Part shown: positions 23,313 to 33,007 of the stretch, in pieces | Position numbering within the stretch: position 1 is the first letter of the stretch | How the letters are laid out: every line of letters begins with the position of its first letter | Assembly (NCBI RefSeq): GCF_023973825.1 | Contig: NW_027122938.1 | Location: 1-33,007 of the forward strand | From: Plasmodium brasilianum | Lineage: Eukaryota; Apicomplexa; Aconoidasida; Haemosporida; Plasmodiidae | DNA length: 33,007 nucleotides | Direction of reading: 5' to 3' | Notes under the pieces: model-generated | Told to the model about the DNA's origin: nothing | Seen by the model: the letters and a program-made list of their open reading frames with translations, nothing else | Database searches by the model: none | Position numbers and translations under genes: made by a program

Positions 23313-23516
23313 ATGCACGTCCGGCCGAAATGTTATGATAAAATGAAATTACGAATGTACACACTACAAAGACGTGAAAACTTATACAAAAATGAACAAC
23401 AATTACTAGGAAAAAACGTATATAGTGATAAAAATAGACAAATGGGATTAATGCATTTGTGTGTGCTACAAAAATTAATGAACATGAAAAAAGAAAAAAG
23501 AAATTTTGAATAAAAT
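23313..23516 (+). CDS. Short basic open frame, unrecognised
   Basis: ATG to TAA, 66-67 codons, Lys/Arg/Met-rich, reading like real protein (KMKLRMYTLQRRENLYKNEQ) with no simple repeat. It could be an exon of the decayed gene upstream or a separate fragment. No signal, PEXEL or membrane segment. Not recognised. Confidence 0.3.
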
Positions 23517-23850
23517 GTTGTCTATTTTTTTAATTTGTTAAAATTAAAAATAATAAATTTAAAAAAGGAAAATGATATCAATTAATTTATGGCAAAAGAT
23601 AATTAATATTCTCACGTTTCATCAGTAATGTTTGTTCTTACAATATAAAAATTTTGAGTAAAATAAATATATTTATTTTTAACCAAATGGGCACGTACAT
23701 CATTATGCTTCATTTAAAAAGGGAAAAAAAAAATAAAAATAAATAAATAGTAAAATAAATATAAACAATAAGAAAAACTACAATAGTTTAAACATCAATA
23801 AGGTTAAAATCAATGAAGTAAACATGAACATAGCGAGCAGGAATAACACG

Positions 23851-24120
23851 AACAACAATAATATGAACGATAATAAAATAAACAGAAATAATATGAACGG
23901 CAATAAAATAAACAGAAATAATATGAACGGCAATAAAATAAACAGAAATAATATGAACGGCAATAAAATAAACAGAAATAATATGAACGGCAATAAAATA
24001 AACAGAAATAATAGGAACGGCAATAAAATAAACAGAAATAATAGGAACGGCAATAAAATAAACAGAAATAATAGGAACGGCAATAAAATAAACAGAAATA
24101 ATAGGAACGCGAACAAAGGT
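23851..24120 (+). repeat. 30-bp minisatellite, nine units, open in several frames
   Basis: Units start every 30 bases from 23851. The plus-strand translation is an Asn-rich ten-residue unit (NRNNMNGNKI). Units before 24001 carry ATG and those after carry AGG at the same place, so the array has two homogenised blocks. The unit has no stop in three minus-strand frames or this plus frame. A plus-strand open frame (23824-24135) begins MNIASRNN and ends NKGWNKP. A low-complexity protein is possible, but there is no signal or other domain. Confidence 0.9.
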
Positions 24121-24781
24121 TGGAATAAACCTTAACGAGGAGCAAAACGTTAAGTGCAAAATTTAAGGAGCACTTTATAAATGTTCTTAATGCAGAACAA
24201 TAAAAAAAGAGCTATTTATTTTTTGAAAGGGAAATATATAAATTCACGTATATTAATTGTACTTCCACAGATTAATTAAAAGATGTGAAAAATCATCAAT
24301 TTTAACACACATATACACAAACATACACACACTTATGTATAAATAAATAAATATATATACATGTATATACATATGCATACGACGTGAAAAGGAAAAACGA
24401 AATAATTTTAATAAAAAAAGCTTTTTCTTAAAAATATTTGAAAAAAAATTAATAATATAATGAATTAATTCAAATATAAATGATATAATTATTGTATGGA
24501 GTAAAAAAAAAAAAAAAACAAAAGGATAAAACAAAATAAAAGCGTCTTTATTTTCCTATGTTGAAAAATTAAAAGGCATTCAATTCTGGAATCATACATT
24601 CTGCATACATGCATAAACATAAATTTCGAATACATACATGTCCTTCCTTTATCGCTACACTGTGAACAATTTTAAAATTTCTCTACTTAATACTTCAAAA
24701 TTTAACGATTTGCAAGCTAACGATTTGCAAGCTAACGATTTGCAAGCTCAGAGTTACATATACCTGGCACTGTTATATTTT
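24121..24781. other. Intergenic region with three 15-bp repeats
   Basis: Probable 3' flank of the minus-strand gene that ends at 24782. Three exact copies of AACGATTTGCAAGCT lie at 24704-24748. Short CA/TA repeats occur at 24305-24380. Nothing else supportable. Confidence 0.6.
24704..24748. repeat. Three perfect 15-bp repeats
   Basis: AACGATTTGCAAGCT three times in tandem, less than 60 bases beyond the stop of the minus-strand exported-type gene, probably in its 3' UTR. The reverse complement is AGCTTGCAAATCGTT. Confidence 0.93.
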
Positions 24782-26390
24782 TTAAAGGACATTACTTATA
24801 TTACGACTCTTTGCATTATTATAAATTTTATTAACTTTATAAAGTTTATGCGAAAGGTAAATTATCATTATATATGTAATAAAATATAATGGAAGTGCTA
24901 AAGAAATATAATTTTTTGCAGCAAATATAAATACAAGCAAGGTGTTTATAATGAGTGGCATAAAGATTTTAAGTCTGTTCATAAATCCTGTTAATTTGTT
25001 TCCTGTACCTCCTCTTCTATTCACTAAATTGCTACTCTTATTTTCTGGTGCAAATGCATTAAATATTTTTAACTCGATGCTTTTATCAAATTCTTTTAAA
25101 AATTTCATGAATTTGGAAAATGAATTATTTTTTTTTCTATATCTCTTTATCTCAACATAAAATTTTGGTTTTCTTACTTTATGTGGTACTTCATTATAAT
25201 TTTCTTTTTTTAGAAAATCAATTACTAGTTCAAAATTATCTCGTAATTGGGATGAATAAAATTCCTTATTAATGTCATCATAATCTCTTAAAACTTCTAT
25301 TAGTTTCACAAATCTGTTATTATTCTTTAAGGTATTAACTCTCTTATCATTATTTTCTATATAATTTGTTAAATCGAACCCCTTTACAGACCTTCTATCA
25401 TCATCTTTTAAACCATCATACCATCGTTGAAACGTTTCTAAATGATCTGTTAAATTATCTCCCTTTTCAAATTTCCTACCCTCATTTTTCAAGGCATCAT
25501 ATCCTTTTCCTGTATTTACTAAATAGTTTACAGAATCAGACAAAGCATAAGTTTTATTACCACAATTTTTTGTATTATCAGACCCTTTTCCTACATTTAC
25601 TAAACAATTTATAGAATCAGACACAGAATTATCTCTAGAACTATCATATTTTGTAGCATCTGAAGCTTTTCCTGCATCTACTAAGCAGTTTATAGAATCT
25701 GACACAGAATTATCTCTAGAATCATCATATTTTGTAGCATCTGGAGCTTTACCTGCATTTACTAAACAGTTTACAGAATCAGACATATCATTAACTTTAG
25801 TACTATCATTTTTTGTATTATTAGTCCCCTTTCCTGCACTTACTAAACAATTTACCGAATTATACCATGATTTAAATTTACTATTATCGTATATTAAAGC
25901 GGCATGCATTTGTTCAGAATTTTCTCTCTGCTTTAACCCATTAAATTTTTTTTTTAAATTATTATTTTTGGCAATATCAAAATTACATCGATTTGTTTTT
26001 TTACTGACATAAACGTCATTGTTATTATTACTATAATGATTATTATTACTATAATGATTATAATTACTATAATGATTATTATTACTATAATGATTATTAT
26101 TACTATGTTTGTTATTATCGTAATTATAATTATTACTATAATTATTATTGCGTGTTAATATATTTTTCCTTTGTTGAAAATTATCATTATGTTTGTTTGA
26201 TGAATTCACATAATAGGATTTTACTGGTCCATAATTTGGTTGTACCAATAATTCTGTCTGTCCAACTAGTAACCTACTACATCTTACATTATTAACATTA
26301 TTATTTGTGTTGCCAGATTTATTCCATGACTTTCTATCACTAGTGGCCTAAATGTTCAGATAAAAAATTCAAATATATTTATTTAAAATA

Positions 26391-26428
<38 letters not shown>

Positions 26429-26636
26429 AAACAGTTCTATAAATTTACGAAAAAATATATTTTTTTAAAATATATTCATCGAGCAAATTAACAAACAGGG
26501 ATATAATTAAATAAAAAAAAAAAAAAAAAAACCTCTACTGTAATTATTTTTAATATTATACATTGTTGGAAATGTGCCACGCTTTAACTAACAGGGTAAA
26601 CGTTAAAATGTTAATAAAATACCTTAACATGTTCAT
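24782..26636 (-). CDS. Two-exon exported-type protein with NNNHYS and 27-aa repeats (546 aa)
   Basis: Exon 1 is 26636-26562 (25 codons, MNM start, hydrophobic INILTFTLLV, ends SNN before donor GTATAA). The intron is 26561-26348 (ends TTTAG). Exon 2 is 26347-24782, phase 0, stop TAA. Exon 2 has SRLLVGQTE (R-x-L, with G at position five, so only PEXEL-like) about 24 residues in, an Asn/Tyr/His-rich tract with NNNHYS units, five 27-residue repeats with core NCLV-x-AGK, a basic globular region with several Trp/Tyr (QRWYDGLKDDDRR), and two C-terminal membrane segments (about residues 486-503 and 505-525) followed by a short basic tail. The exon 1 start could also be Met3. No frame break seen. Likely secreted and exported by the blood-stage parasite; family and function not recognised. 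Confidence 0.85.
25451..25852 (-). repeat. Five 81-bp repeats encoding 27 aa
   Basis: Units begin at NCLV (or NYLV in the last). The core is N-C-L-V-(N/S/D)-x-G-K followed by a T-K-x-D stretch and ending SDS(I/V). Units 2 and 3 are most alike. Each of the first four has one cysteine, replaced by Tyr in the fifth. The Cys is spaced exactly 27 residues, which could allow regular disulfides or ligand sites. Confidence 0.92.
26030..26105 (-). repeat. 18-bp repeats encoding NNNHYS
   Basis: Four to five near-identical units in exon 2 of the 546-aa gene, one with Tyr for Asn. An Asn-rich low-complexity tract common in Plasmodium proteins. Confidence 0.92.
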
Positions 26637-27530
26637 ATTTTTTTTAATGGAATATATTCAAAAATTTGCTAATATTTTTGCAACACAAATATATATTCAC
26701 GTACATCTGTATATGCACATACGTACAAGTACATCAATATATATATATATATATATGTAAGTACATGCCACTTTTAGATTTATATAATATTTCAAAGATC
26801 TTCGAAATATTGTAGTTTTTCCCTATACTATTTTACTTCTTCAAAAATTAAAAATATTTTTCTCTTTTTTGGTTTAAATAAAAATATAATAAAATGTTTT
26901 CTATTATAATGGAAACAATGAATGAAAAATAAAAAATATATTTACACTAAATTATTACATATTATATAATAAGTATAAATACGTATAAATACGTATAAAT
27001 ATATATATAAATACTTATAAATATATAAATACATATATATACATACGATGTATATAAATATTTACATCGACATTAATGTACATTAATAAACTAAATTAAT
27101 TTTAAAATTTAAGGAAGTTAGGGAATTAGGAATTAAAATAATTGTCGAATTATTGCAAGGTGTTAAAGAAAATCAACTTTCCAATAATTTGATAATAGTA
27201 AATTTTGGCATGTACATATATATGTATTTAATGAATGGAGCAATATGTTTAAATAAAGAAATACATGCATTTTATTATAATATACAGTATTTAGAGTAAT
27301 ACATAAATTATAAAAGAAAAGAAAATACAATTTTTTGAAAATGCATTTTATTTGTTTTACTTATGGAGCACTCAAACATAGTAAATAATTTTTTAAAAAA
27401 TAATGGTATTTTTTATTATAACCCTTATTTTTGTCGTGTAATTTTTTTCCTTTTTTTTTTTTTTTTTTTATAAACGTATATTTTCACTATTATTATCTTA
27501 ATAACTACCAGTAATGTTATTAATGCATAT

Positions 27531-27570
<40 letters not shown>

Positions 27571-28165
27571 TTATACGTATGTAAAAAATATAGCGCACTT
27601 ATGAATTGCCATATCTTGAACTATAAATGCACGACTGCATGAAAACTTAGTAAATTTTTTTAGTTAATTTGAATCATTAAATGCTGTGAAAAAAATATAA
27701 AAATTAATTAAAATATACCTTCTTTTAAAATTCTACATTTTGTGAAACATAAAACTTATGAGTGCATTTTTTTTTTTTTTTTTAACAATTATATATATCT
27801 ACATAGGTATATATAATATATATATACACTCTCTTTTTCAAAAACAGAAATTTTTAAAATTTAAAAATGTATGTGTATAATTGTATAAATGTATATATAA
27901 TGAAAAAAAAAAATTATATTATAAAATAATAAAAATAGAATATTACTGCATCACTACATCATTGTTTTATTGTGTTATTATGCATGTATAATTTTTTACA
28001 TTTTTTTAGAGATAAGGAAAAGGAAAAAAAAAAAAAAAAAAGAACGTAAAGGTCTAGAAAGAAAAAAATCTTTTTAATTTTCTCATTTAAAATTTTTTAA
28101 TAATATATAAAGGTACCAAATATAACTATATATATAAATGTAAATATATATGTAGATATATTTAT
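26637..28165. other. A/T-rich upstream region
   Basis: 5' flank of the 546-aa gene. It carries (TA)n at about 26741-26757 and 27536-27566, an ATAAATACGTATAAATAC-type repeat near 26968-27020, and poly(T) at about 27452-27470 and 27770-27783. No coding segment seen on either strand. Confidence 0.65.
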
Positions 28166-28264
28166 TTATTTATTTATATTTTTAGCTAATAAATAAGAAT
28201 TGCCATTGTAAAGTTGTGCTACCATTTTATTCATCTCAGCTGAAACTGTTTTAAAATTGAACAT
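28166..28264 (-). pseudogene. Possible terminal exon fragment
   Basis: 33 codons ending TAA: MFNFKTVSAEMNKMVAQLYN and a short tail. Composition is more protein-like than the flanks. It may be the remnant end of the gene suggested by the other minus-strand fragments at 28.7-30.6 kb. Weak on its own. Confidence 0.2.
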
Positions 28265-28682
28265 TAATAATATAATTTTTTTTTAAGAAAAAAAAAAAGG
28301 TATTTCCCGTCAAATATTTGTTATAATTTTATGCGTACATGTAGCTATATACATATATATATTATTATATATAAATTTTAATCTTATAATTTTTTTTTTT
28401 TTTTTTTTATATATATATAGATATAGATATCTATATCTATATATATCTAGATTTATATATATTTTAGAATATAAACTTAAAAATTATGTACTACTAAAAT
28501 ATATAAATATTTATAAAGTACATGATAAATTACGTTAAGCATGCATTAAAAGTACAAAACTAGAGTGATCGCGTTCTTGTACTTATTTTTTGTACAGCCA
28601 TTTTTCAGAATATTCCATAATTTCAATTTTTATTCATACATATAAATATATATTATAATAAGAACACTCACCAATATTATGA

Positions 28683-28730
28683 TTATTGTTAGAAGTAGTG
28701 GTAGTACGATTATTATCTTAATCCAATTTC
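28683..28730 (-). pseudogene. Possible transmembrane-exon remnant
   Basis: A minus-strand stretch encodes KIIIVLPLLLTIIIIL followed by a donor-like GTGAGT (near 28680). A membrane segment ended by a donor is typical of the penultimate exon in Plasmodium surface multigene families, but a stop lies a few codons upstream and no family can be assigned. Confidence 0.25.
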
Positions 28731-29281
28731 AATTCACTGAACTAGTAAGTATTATATTTTATCCCGGTAAAGTTTATAGGGATTAACAATAATATAACTT
28801 CTGCATCATAATGTATTAAATTGGTATGGGCTGCTATGTATATTATGTACAAAATTAAAAATAGTAAGACTTTTTTTTTTAAAATAATATTATTATATTT
28901 TTATGGAGTTTTACAAATATGAAAATTAAGAATCTTTAACGTATTTCTGATACGCACATTTATATATTATTATTATATATGGCGTGGAAAAAGGAAAAAA
29001 TATAATGGTATACAATATATATATATATATATATAATATTATAAAAAGTAGTGGAAATTATTTTATTTTGTTTTATTTTTTTTATTAATCATATTTTATA
29101 TTATTTACTTAAGAGAACATGTTCGCCTCTTTACTCTTGAATTACATTTGTTTATCGTACTAATAATTTATCGAATTACTACATATAATGGCAGTAATTA
29201 TATTTTTAAATTTTTGAAAATTCGTACAAAGGTTAGAGTTACTGGATTATTAGTTTGTACGTTTTATACATAATTAATTTA

Positions 29282-29500
29282 TCAGGTGTGTTTTTTTTTT
29301 TCTAGTTCTTTTTCTTTTTCTATTTCTTTTTCAATTTCTTTTTCAATTTCTTTTTCTATTTCTTTTTCAATTTCTTTTTCTATTTTGTTTTCAATTTCTT
29401 TTTCAATTTCTTTTTCTATTTCGTTTTCTATTTCGTTTTCTATTTCGTTTTCTATTTCGTTTTCTATTTCTTTTTTTATTTTCCATTTTTTTTTTTTTTT
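29282..29500 (-). pseudogene. Glu/Ile/Lys repeat tract open on the minus strand
   Basis: A 12-bp unit repeats about 14 times. On the minus strand it reads E-I-E-K or E-I-E-N continuously and ends KEKELEKKKHT then TGA. Acidic-basic helical repeats of this kind are common in exported Plasmodium proteins. No in-frame start was found upstream (a T-run precedes), so it may be an exon of a decayed gene or only simple sequence. The plus-strand reading (Phe-Ser-Ile-Ser) is a shadow. Confidence 0.35.
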
Positions 29501-29813
29501 TATTAGCCAATTTTAGAATATTCCTTTTAATCTACTATTTGGTGTAGTAAAATACACTTCAGCTTTTTCCTTATTTTTCATTTAAAATGAAGTTAACAAA
29601 AAAAAGGAAGAAATTTTTAAAAATAGAATAACAGTTCTGTGTAAATAAATTATACTGTAATTACAGTCGTCTTTAAAAAGTTGAACCTCCTGGAGAAAAA
29701 GGAAAAACGATATACATATATATATACATATATATATAAACACATATATGCAAATGTGTACTTTAAATGTGCTAATATTTTATTATTATTTTTTGGAGCA
29801 ATATCATATGTGC

Positions 29814-29815
<2 letters not shown>

Positions 29816-29862
<47 letters not shown>
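29816..29862. repeat. (TA)n microsatellite
   Basis: Long pure TA run between minisatellite-bearing segments. Confidence 0.93.
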
Positions 29863-30139
29863 GTGAATACGCGTTATAAAGTATAAATAAAAACAATAGT
29901 ATTATTTTTATTTTAAAAGTATATATATAAAAAATAAAATTTCCATGTTATATTATATGGTATTTTAACACTATTTTATATTTTGATTGAACATCAAACA
30001 TAAGTAAATAACAGTAATGATAATTTAATAAACTCAAAAGAAATAAAATAGTCTATGTTGCTATGTGTAATAAGTGAATGTACTTTAAAGAGGCTTTTTG
30101 ACAAATCAGAGGGGTTAAGGTACATGATTATTTTTTATC

Positions 30140-30270
30140 TTTTATTCTCTTTTATTTTGTATCTTTTATTATCTTTTATTTTTTATCTTTTATTATCTTT
30201 TATTTTGTATCTTTTATTATCTTTTATTTTTTATCTTTTATTATCTTTTATTATGTATCTTTTATTTTTT
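30140..30270. repeat. 24-bp minisatellite
   Basis: Units of ATTATCTTTTATTTT(T/G)TATCTTTT repeat about five times. It is stopped in all three minus frames and gives only Leu/Phe/Tyr on the plus strand. Noncoding. Confidence 0.9.
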
Positions 30271-30401
30271 ATCTTTTATCTTCTATTTTTAATTTTTAAT
30301 TTCATCTTTTGAAAACAATTTTATTCGTTTATCCGTGTATTGCTGTGCTCCGGTAGTATTTTTTTCATTGCAAAGACCATAATTATTAAATGTTAAATGC
30401 T

Positions 30402-30608
30402 CTAACAAAATACTAAGGAGTATTGTCGATCTAGTTTTTGTTCTGTTGTAAAAAAAAGTTTTACTTCACGTAGTATTTCGTTCTGTACTTCAACTTGTTT
30501 GTTCTGTTCGTTTGATGTTGCATTTTTTTGCGCTTTCATTATTTCACTTTTACGGCATATATCGTTAATTAATTTTTTCCGTTCTTCATGCTTATGTTTT
30601 TCATAATC
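30402..30608 (-). pseudogene. Charged coding-like fragment after an in-frame TGA
   Basis: 68 codons plus TAG on the minus strand. It is highly charged and helical (KHKHEERKKLINDICRK, NKQVEVQNEILREVKLF) and free of repeats, so it is very likely to have been coding. The frame is interrupted upstream by TGA at 30611-30609, beyond which it stays open for about 20 more codons. With the other minus-strand pieces to the left it may be part of one decayed exported or surface-protein gene. Family not recognised. Confidence 0.45.
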
Positions 30609-31326
30609 TCATATGAAGTTATCATTCGTTTTTGTAAAATAAAATGATAAAATTAATGATGAAAAATAATAAGTTTAATAGCTATTTTTTTTTTTTTTTT
30701 TTTTTTTTTTAAACAAACATAAATAATTACTACATTTTTACTAATCACAATTTTGGCAATACGATGACATTTATATTTGGCCCATATATTATTACAGTAT
30801 TCAAAAAAAAAAAAAAAAAAAAAAAATGCAATTTATTAATATATTAATGCATTTTGTGTTTTTGATTAGTTAAACTACTGCCCAAGATTTGTTTGAATTG
30901 TATATATATGTATAAATGTACATATGTATATACGTGTATATTGGTGAATATACTATATTATATGTTCTTCCAACTGAATAAAATATTTGTACTTTAAATT
31001 TTACAACATTGCAAATGTTTTTTTTTCGTTTTTTTTCGTTTTTTACTTTTATTTTATTTCTAATTTTGTTTTATTTCTAATTTTGTTTTATTTTCTTTCT
31101 ACTATTCTTGTTATAAAAAAATGAATATACATTATTCATTAAGCACTACAACGGAACGAAACTTTTTGTGAAGTCACAATGGAGCACTGTCATTTGTATA
31201 ATTTTAAAGAATTCTTTAATTTTGGATTCTTTTTTATGTTCATTTAAATATTTTTTATGCGTTTGTTCTGTTCTGTTCTGTTCTGTTCTGGTCTGCTCTG
31301 GTCTGTTCTTTTGTTCTCTTGTTCTT

Positions 31327-31440
31327 TTATTTTATTTTTGTTTATTTTATTTTATTTTTGTTTATTTTATTTTATTTTTGTTTATTTTATTTTATTTTTG
31401 TTTATTTTATTTTATTTTTGTTTATTTTATTTTATTTTAT
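31327..31440. repeat. 20-bp T-rich minisatellite
   Basis: Five near-perfect copies of TTTATTTTTGTTTATTTTAT. Preceded by a GTTCT pentamer run (31263-31312). Noncoding. Confidence 0.93.
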
Positions 31441-31539
31441 TCTATTTTGTTTTTTTTTTGTTGGAAAGAAGAGCATTATTATGACGATGAGATGAGTCTG
31501 AATTATATGTATCACCACGTTCATTAGAAAAATAGATAA

Positions 31540-31735
31540 AAATATAAATAAAAAAAAATATAAAAATATAATTGAATAAATAAAAATATAACTCAATAAA
31601 TAAAAATATAACTGAATAATTAAAAATATAAATGAATAAATATAAAAATATAATTTAATAATTAAAAATATAAAAATATAACTGAATAATTAAAAATATA
31701 AAAATATAACTGAATAAATATAAATGAATAAATGA
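31540..31735. repeat. 20-bp A-rich minisatellite
   Basis: Degenerate copies of ATAACTGAATAAATAAAAAT with insertions. A-rich strand, opposite in bias to the T-rich array just before it. Confidence 0.85.
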
Positions 31736-32222
31736 ATATATATATATATATATATATATGCGCACGTAATATTCGTACTTCTGCAAAAGTACATATTTAA
31801 CGCACGAATACCTTTGTGGTTTAGCTTTGATTAGTGAATATATTTTACGTATTCATATAATTTATCATATTATTATAAAAACTTCAAAATAATGCGTTTT
31901 ATTAGGATTTGATTTTAAGCGATTCTTTCCATTTTTACAGCGTGGGATTTACTCTTTTATATATATATATATATATATACATATATTTTTGTTTATTTAT
32001 TAGCATTTATATATAGTTATCAACTTTGGTTATACAACTATGCGCATATGTACATATGTTAATACATATATACATGTGTACATGTGTACGTGTATGTATA
32101 GACGTACGTACAGAAAAAAGCAGTGTGTACCTTTAAATTATTAAATATGATATGAAAAGATCAAATGCGTCTGCCTTCATATTTTAAATTACACGTTTTT
32201 AATTCTGAAAAAAATAAAAAAA

Positions 32223-33007
32223 ATGATAAGGAAAAATAGTATCATCATGACTTCATCATATATTGATTCTACATATCATACAGGGGAGGATGATGAAAAT
32301 AAAGGTTTGAATCCCATAGATGATTTTAAGACTATTTCATTTGAACACTCTCAGGTGCCTCAAGAAGGAAATCATTTATTTGCTGTTACGAAAATATGTA
32401 TTTTTGCTTATTTAATATGGTTATTGTTCTACCAAGAAAATGTAGGAAAATACACACATATGTATGAAACACTGTGTGTGTGTGGGGGGGGGGGAGTTTG
32501 TCCCTACTACACTACATAAGTATGTTCATATGTATGGGATTATACTTGTGCTCATACGCGTGCATACGCATGTGCTTATACATGTGTATGTTTTTTCCCG
32601 GTTAAAATGCTCGTTTATGCGCGCAAATTAAAATATACATAAATTTTTATTTACCTAATTTTTCAGTGTTCTAGTTGCAAAATATGGAATAAGGAAAATC
32701 AAGAAGACAATTTAATCGATATCCTATCTAAAGGTAGATCATTGGCACTTAAGAATACATTTAAATTTGGAGGAGGTAAAGTAATGACCACCCCCTTTAT
32801 GCATTCATTATATGGGGAGGTACAAGATGGGATATTAGATAACATGTACGATGGAACGCGTGATAAGTTGACTACGAAACTACTCGATGGAATGTATGAT
32901 GAATGGTCCTATAAAACGTATGGAAAGTCAAATGACAAGTTACATAGTGTATTGTGTTATGCACCGAGTGAGGGGTCTAGTGTTAATCTATCGAATGTAC
33001 TGAGTTA
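32223..33007 (+). CDS. Second copy of the 16-aa-repeat exported-type gene (5' part, truncated by window end)
   Basis: Exon 1 is 32223-32441 (73 codons, ATG to ..YQEN), with donor GTAGGA. The intron is 32442-32666 and exon 2 runs from 32667 to the window end, where it is cut inside the second 16-residue repeat. From 32345 on it matches bases 1-663 with one mismatch. Exon 1 encodes a polar, acidic N-terminus of about 50 residues, then a recessed hydrophobic segment. That is the usual exon 1 of PEXEL-type exported proteins, which enter the ER without a classical N-terminal signal peptide. The upstream bases 32100-32222 are unique in the window. This is either the same locus seen twice by an overlapping or circular contig, or a true second gene copy. 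A methionine nine codons in (IIMTSS) is an alternative start. Confidence 0.8.
32345..33007. repeat. Terminal direct repeat, right copy
   Basis: Right copy of the 663-bp terminal repeat. The offset between copies is 32,344 bp. The match reaches the last base of the window, so the true extent of homology may be larger. Confidence 0.95.

Larger units (their letters stand above)
30612..32222. other. Repeat-rich upstream region of the right-edge gene
   Basis: 5' flank of the exported-type gene that starts at 32223. It holds poly(T) about 30686-30710, poly(A) about 30804-30826, GTTCT repeats at 31263-31312, a 20-bp array at 31327-31440, a second 20-bp array at 31540-31735 and (TA)n at 31737-31758. 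The stretch around 31466-31527 reads as a protein-like end (WKEEHYYDDEMSLNYMYHHVH), but no gene could be built. Confidence 0.6.

Noticed and set aside
23778..24159. Three minus-strand frames of Leu/Phe/Ile, Val/Ile/Tyr or Cys/Tyr
   Set aside because: Antisense of the 30-bp minisatellite, which has no stops in these frames.
24638..24889. Plus-strand frame with NDLQA repeats
   Set aside because: Overlaps the end of the minus-strand gene and reads its 3' flank repeat; no other support.
29286..29516. Plus-strand Phe-Ser-Ile-Ser frame
   Set aside because: Simple-sequence shadow of the 12-bp repeat; the minus-strand reading is more protein-like.
1..33007. CRISPR array, transposon, tRNA or rRNA
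   Set aside because: No spaced direct repeats with unique spacers, no transposase-like frame, and no recognisable RNA gene. Plasmodium nuclear DNA is not expected to carry the first two.

Overview
The window is nuclear DNA from a malaria parasite (Plasmodium), almost certainly from a subtelomere. It is extremely A+T-rich and full of poly(A)/poly(T), (TA)n and short tandem arrays. Its genes have the usual Plasmodium exported-protein layout: a short first exon with a hydrophobic segment, one phase-0 intron, then a second exon with a PEXEL or PEXEL-like R-x-L motif, low-complexity or tandem repeats and often two C-terminal membrane segments. A two-exon tryptophan-rich antigen is the clearest family match and points to a species with expanded TRAg genes (P. 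vivax / ovale / malariae side of the genus). The species cannot be fixed from this sequence.

Layout. 1-1168: exon 2 and part of exon 1 of an exported-type gene with five 16-residue repeats; its exon 1 is complete only at the right edge (32223-32441). 3434-5132 (-): exported-protein gene with a canonical PEXEL, broken by a frameshift and an in-frame TGA. 6766-7143 (+): unrecognised small two-exon gene of 95 aa. 9681-11195 (-): tryptophan-rich antigen, 380 aa, intact. About 14080-17480: a 3.4-kb, strongly strand-asymmetric array built on degenerate hexamers (GGTTTA, GATTTA, TTTTTA), like telomere repeat but with period 6. About 17.7-19.0 kb: short coding-like fragments. 19143-20138 (+): two-exon exported-type gene with an in-frame TGA in exon 1. 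22156-23231 and 23313-23516 (+): possible decayed gene and fragment. 23851-24120: 30-bp minisatellite. 24782-26636 (-): intact two-exon exported-type protein of 546 aa with 27-residue repeats. 28.1-30.7 kb (-): scattered coding-like remnants.

The most striking structural fact is that bases 1-663 recur at 32345-33007 with a single mismatch, so the window closes on itself with a period of 32,344 bp. Joining the two ends gives one complete two-exon gene. The window is therefore either a circularised or over-extended assembly, or one unit of a large tandem duplication. No tRNA, rRNA, CRISPR or transposon was seen.

The genes do not form a pathway. Their common theme is export or surface exposure in the infected red cell. 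Splice sites, PEXEL positions and frame breaks were read by eye; none was confirmed by transcripts or homology search.
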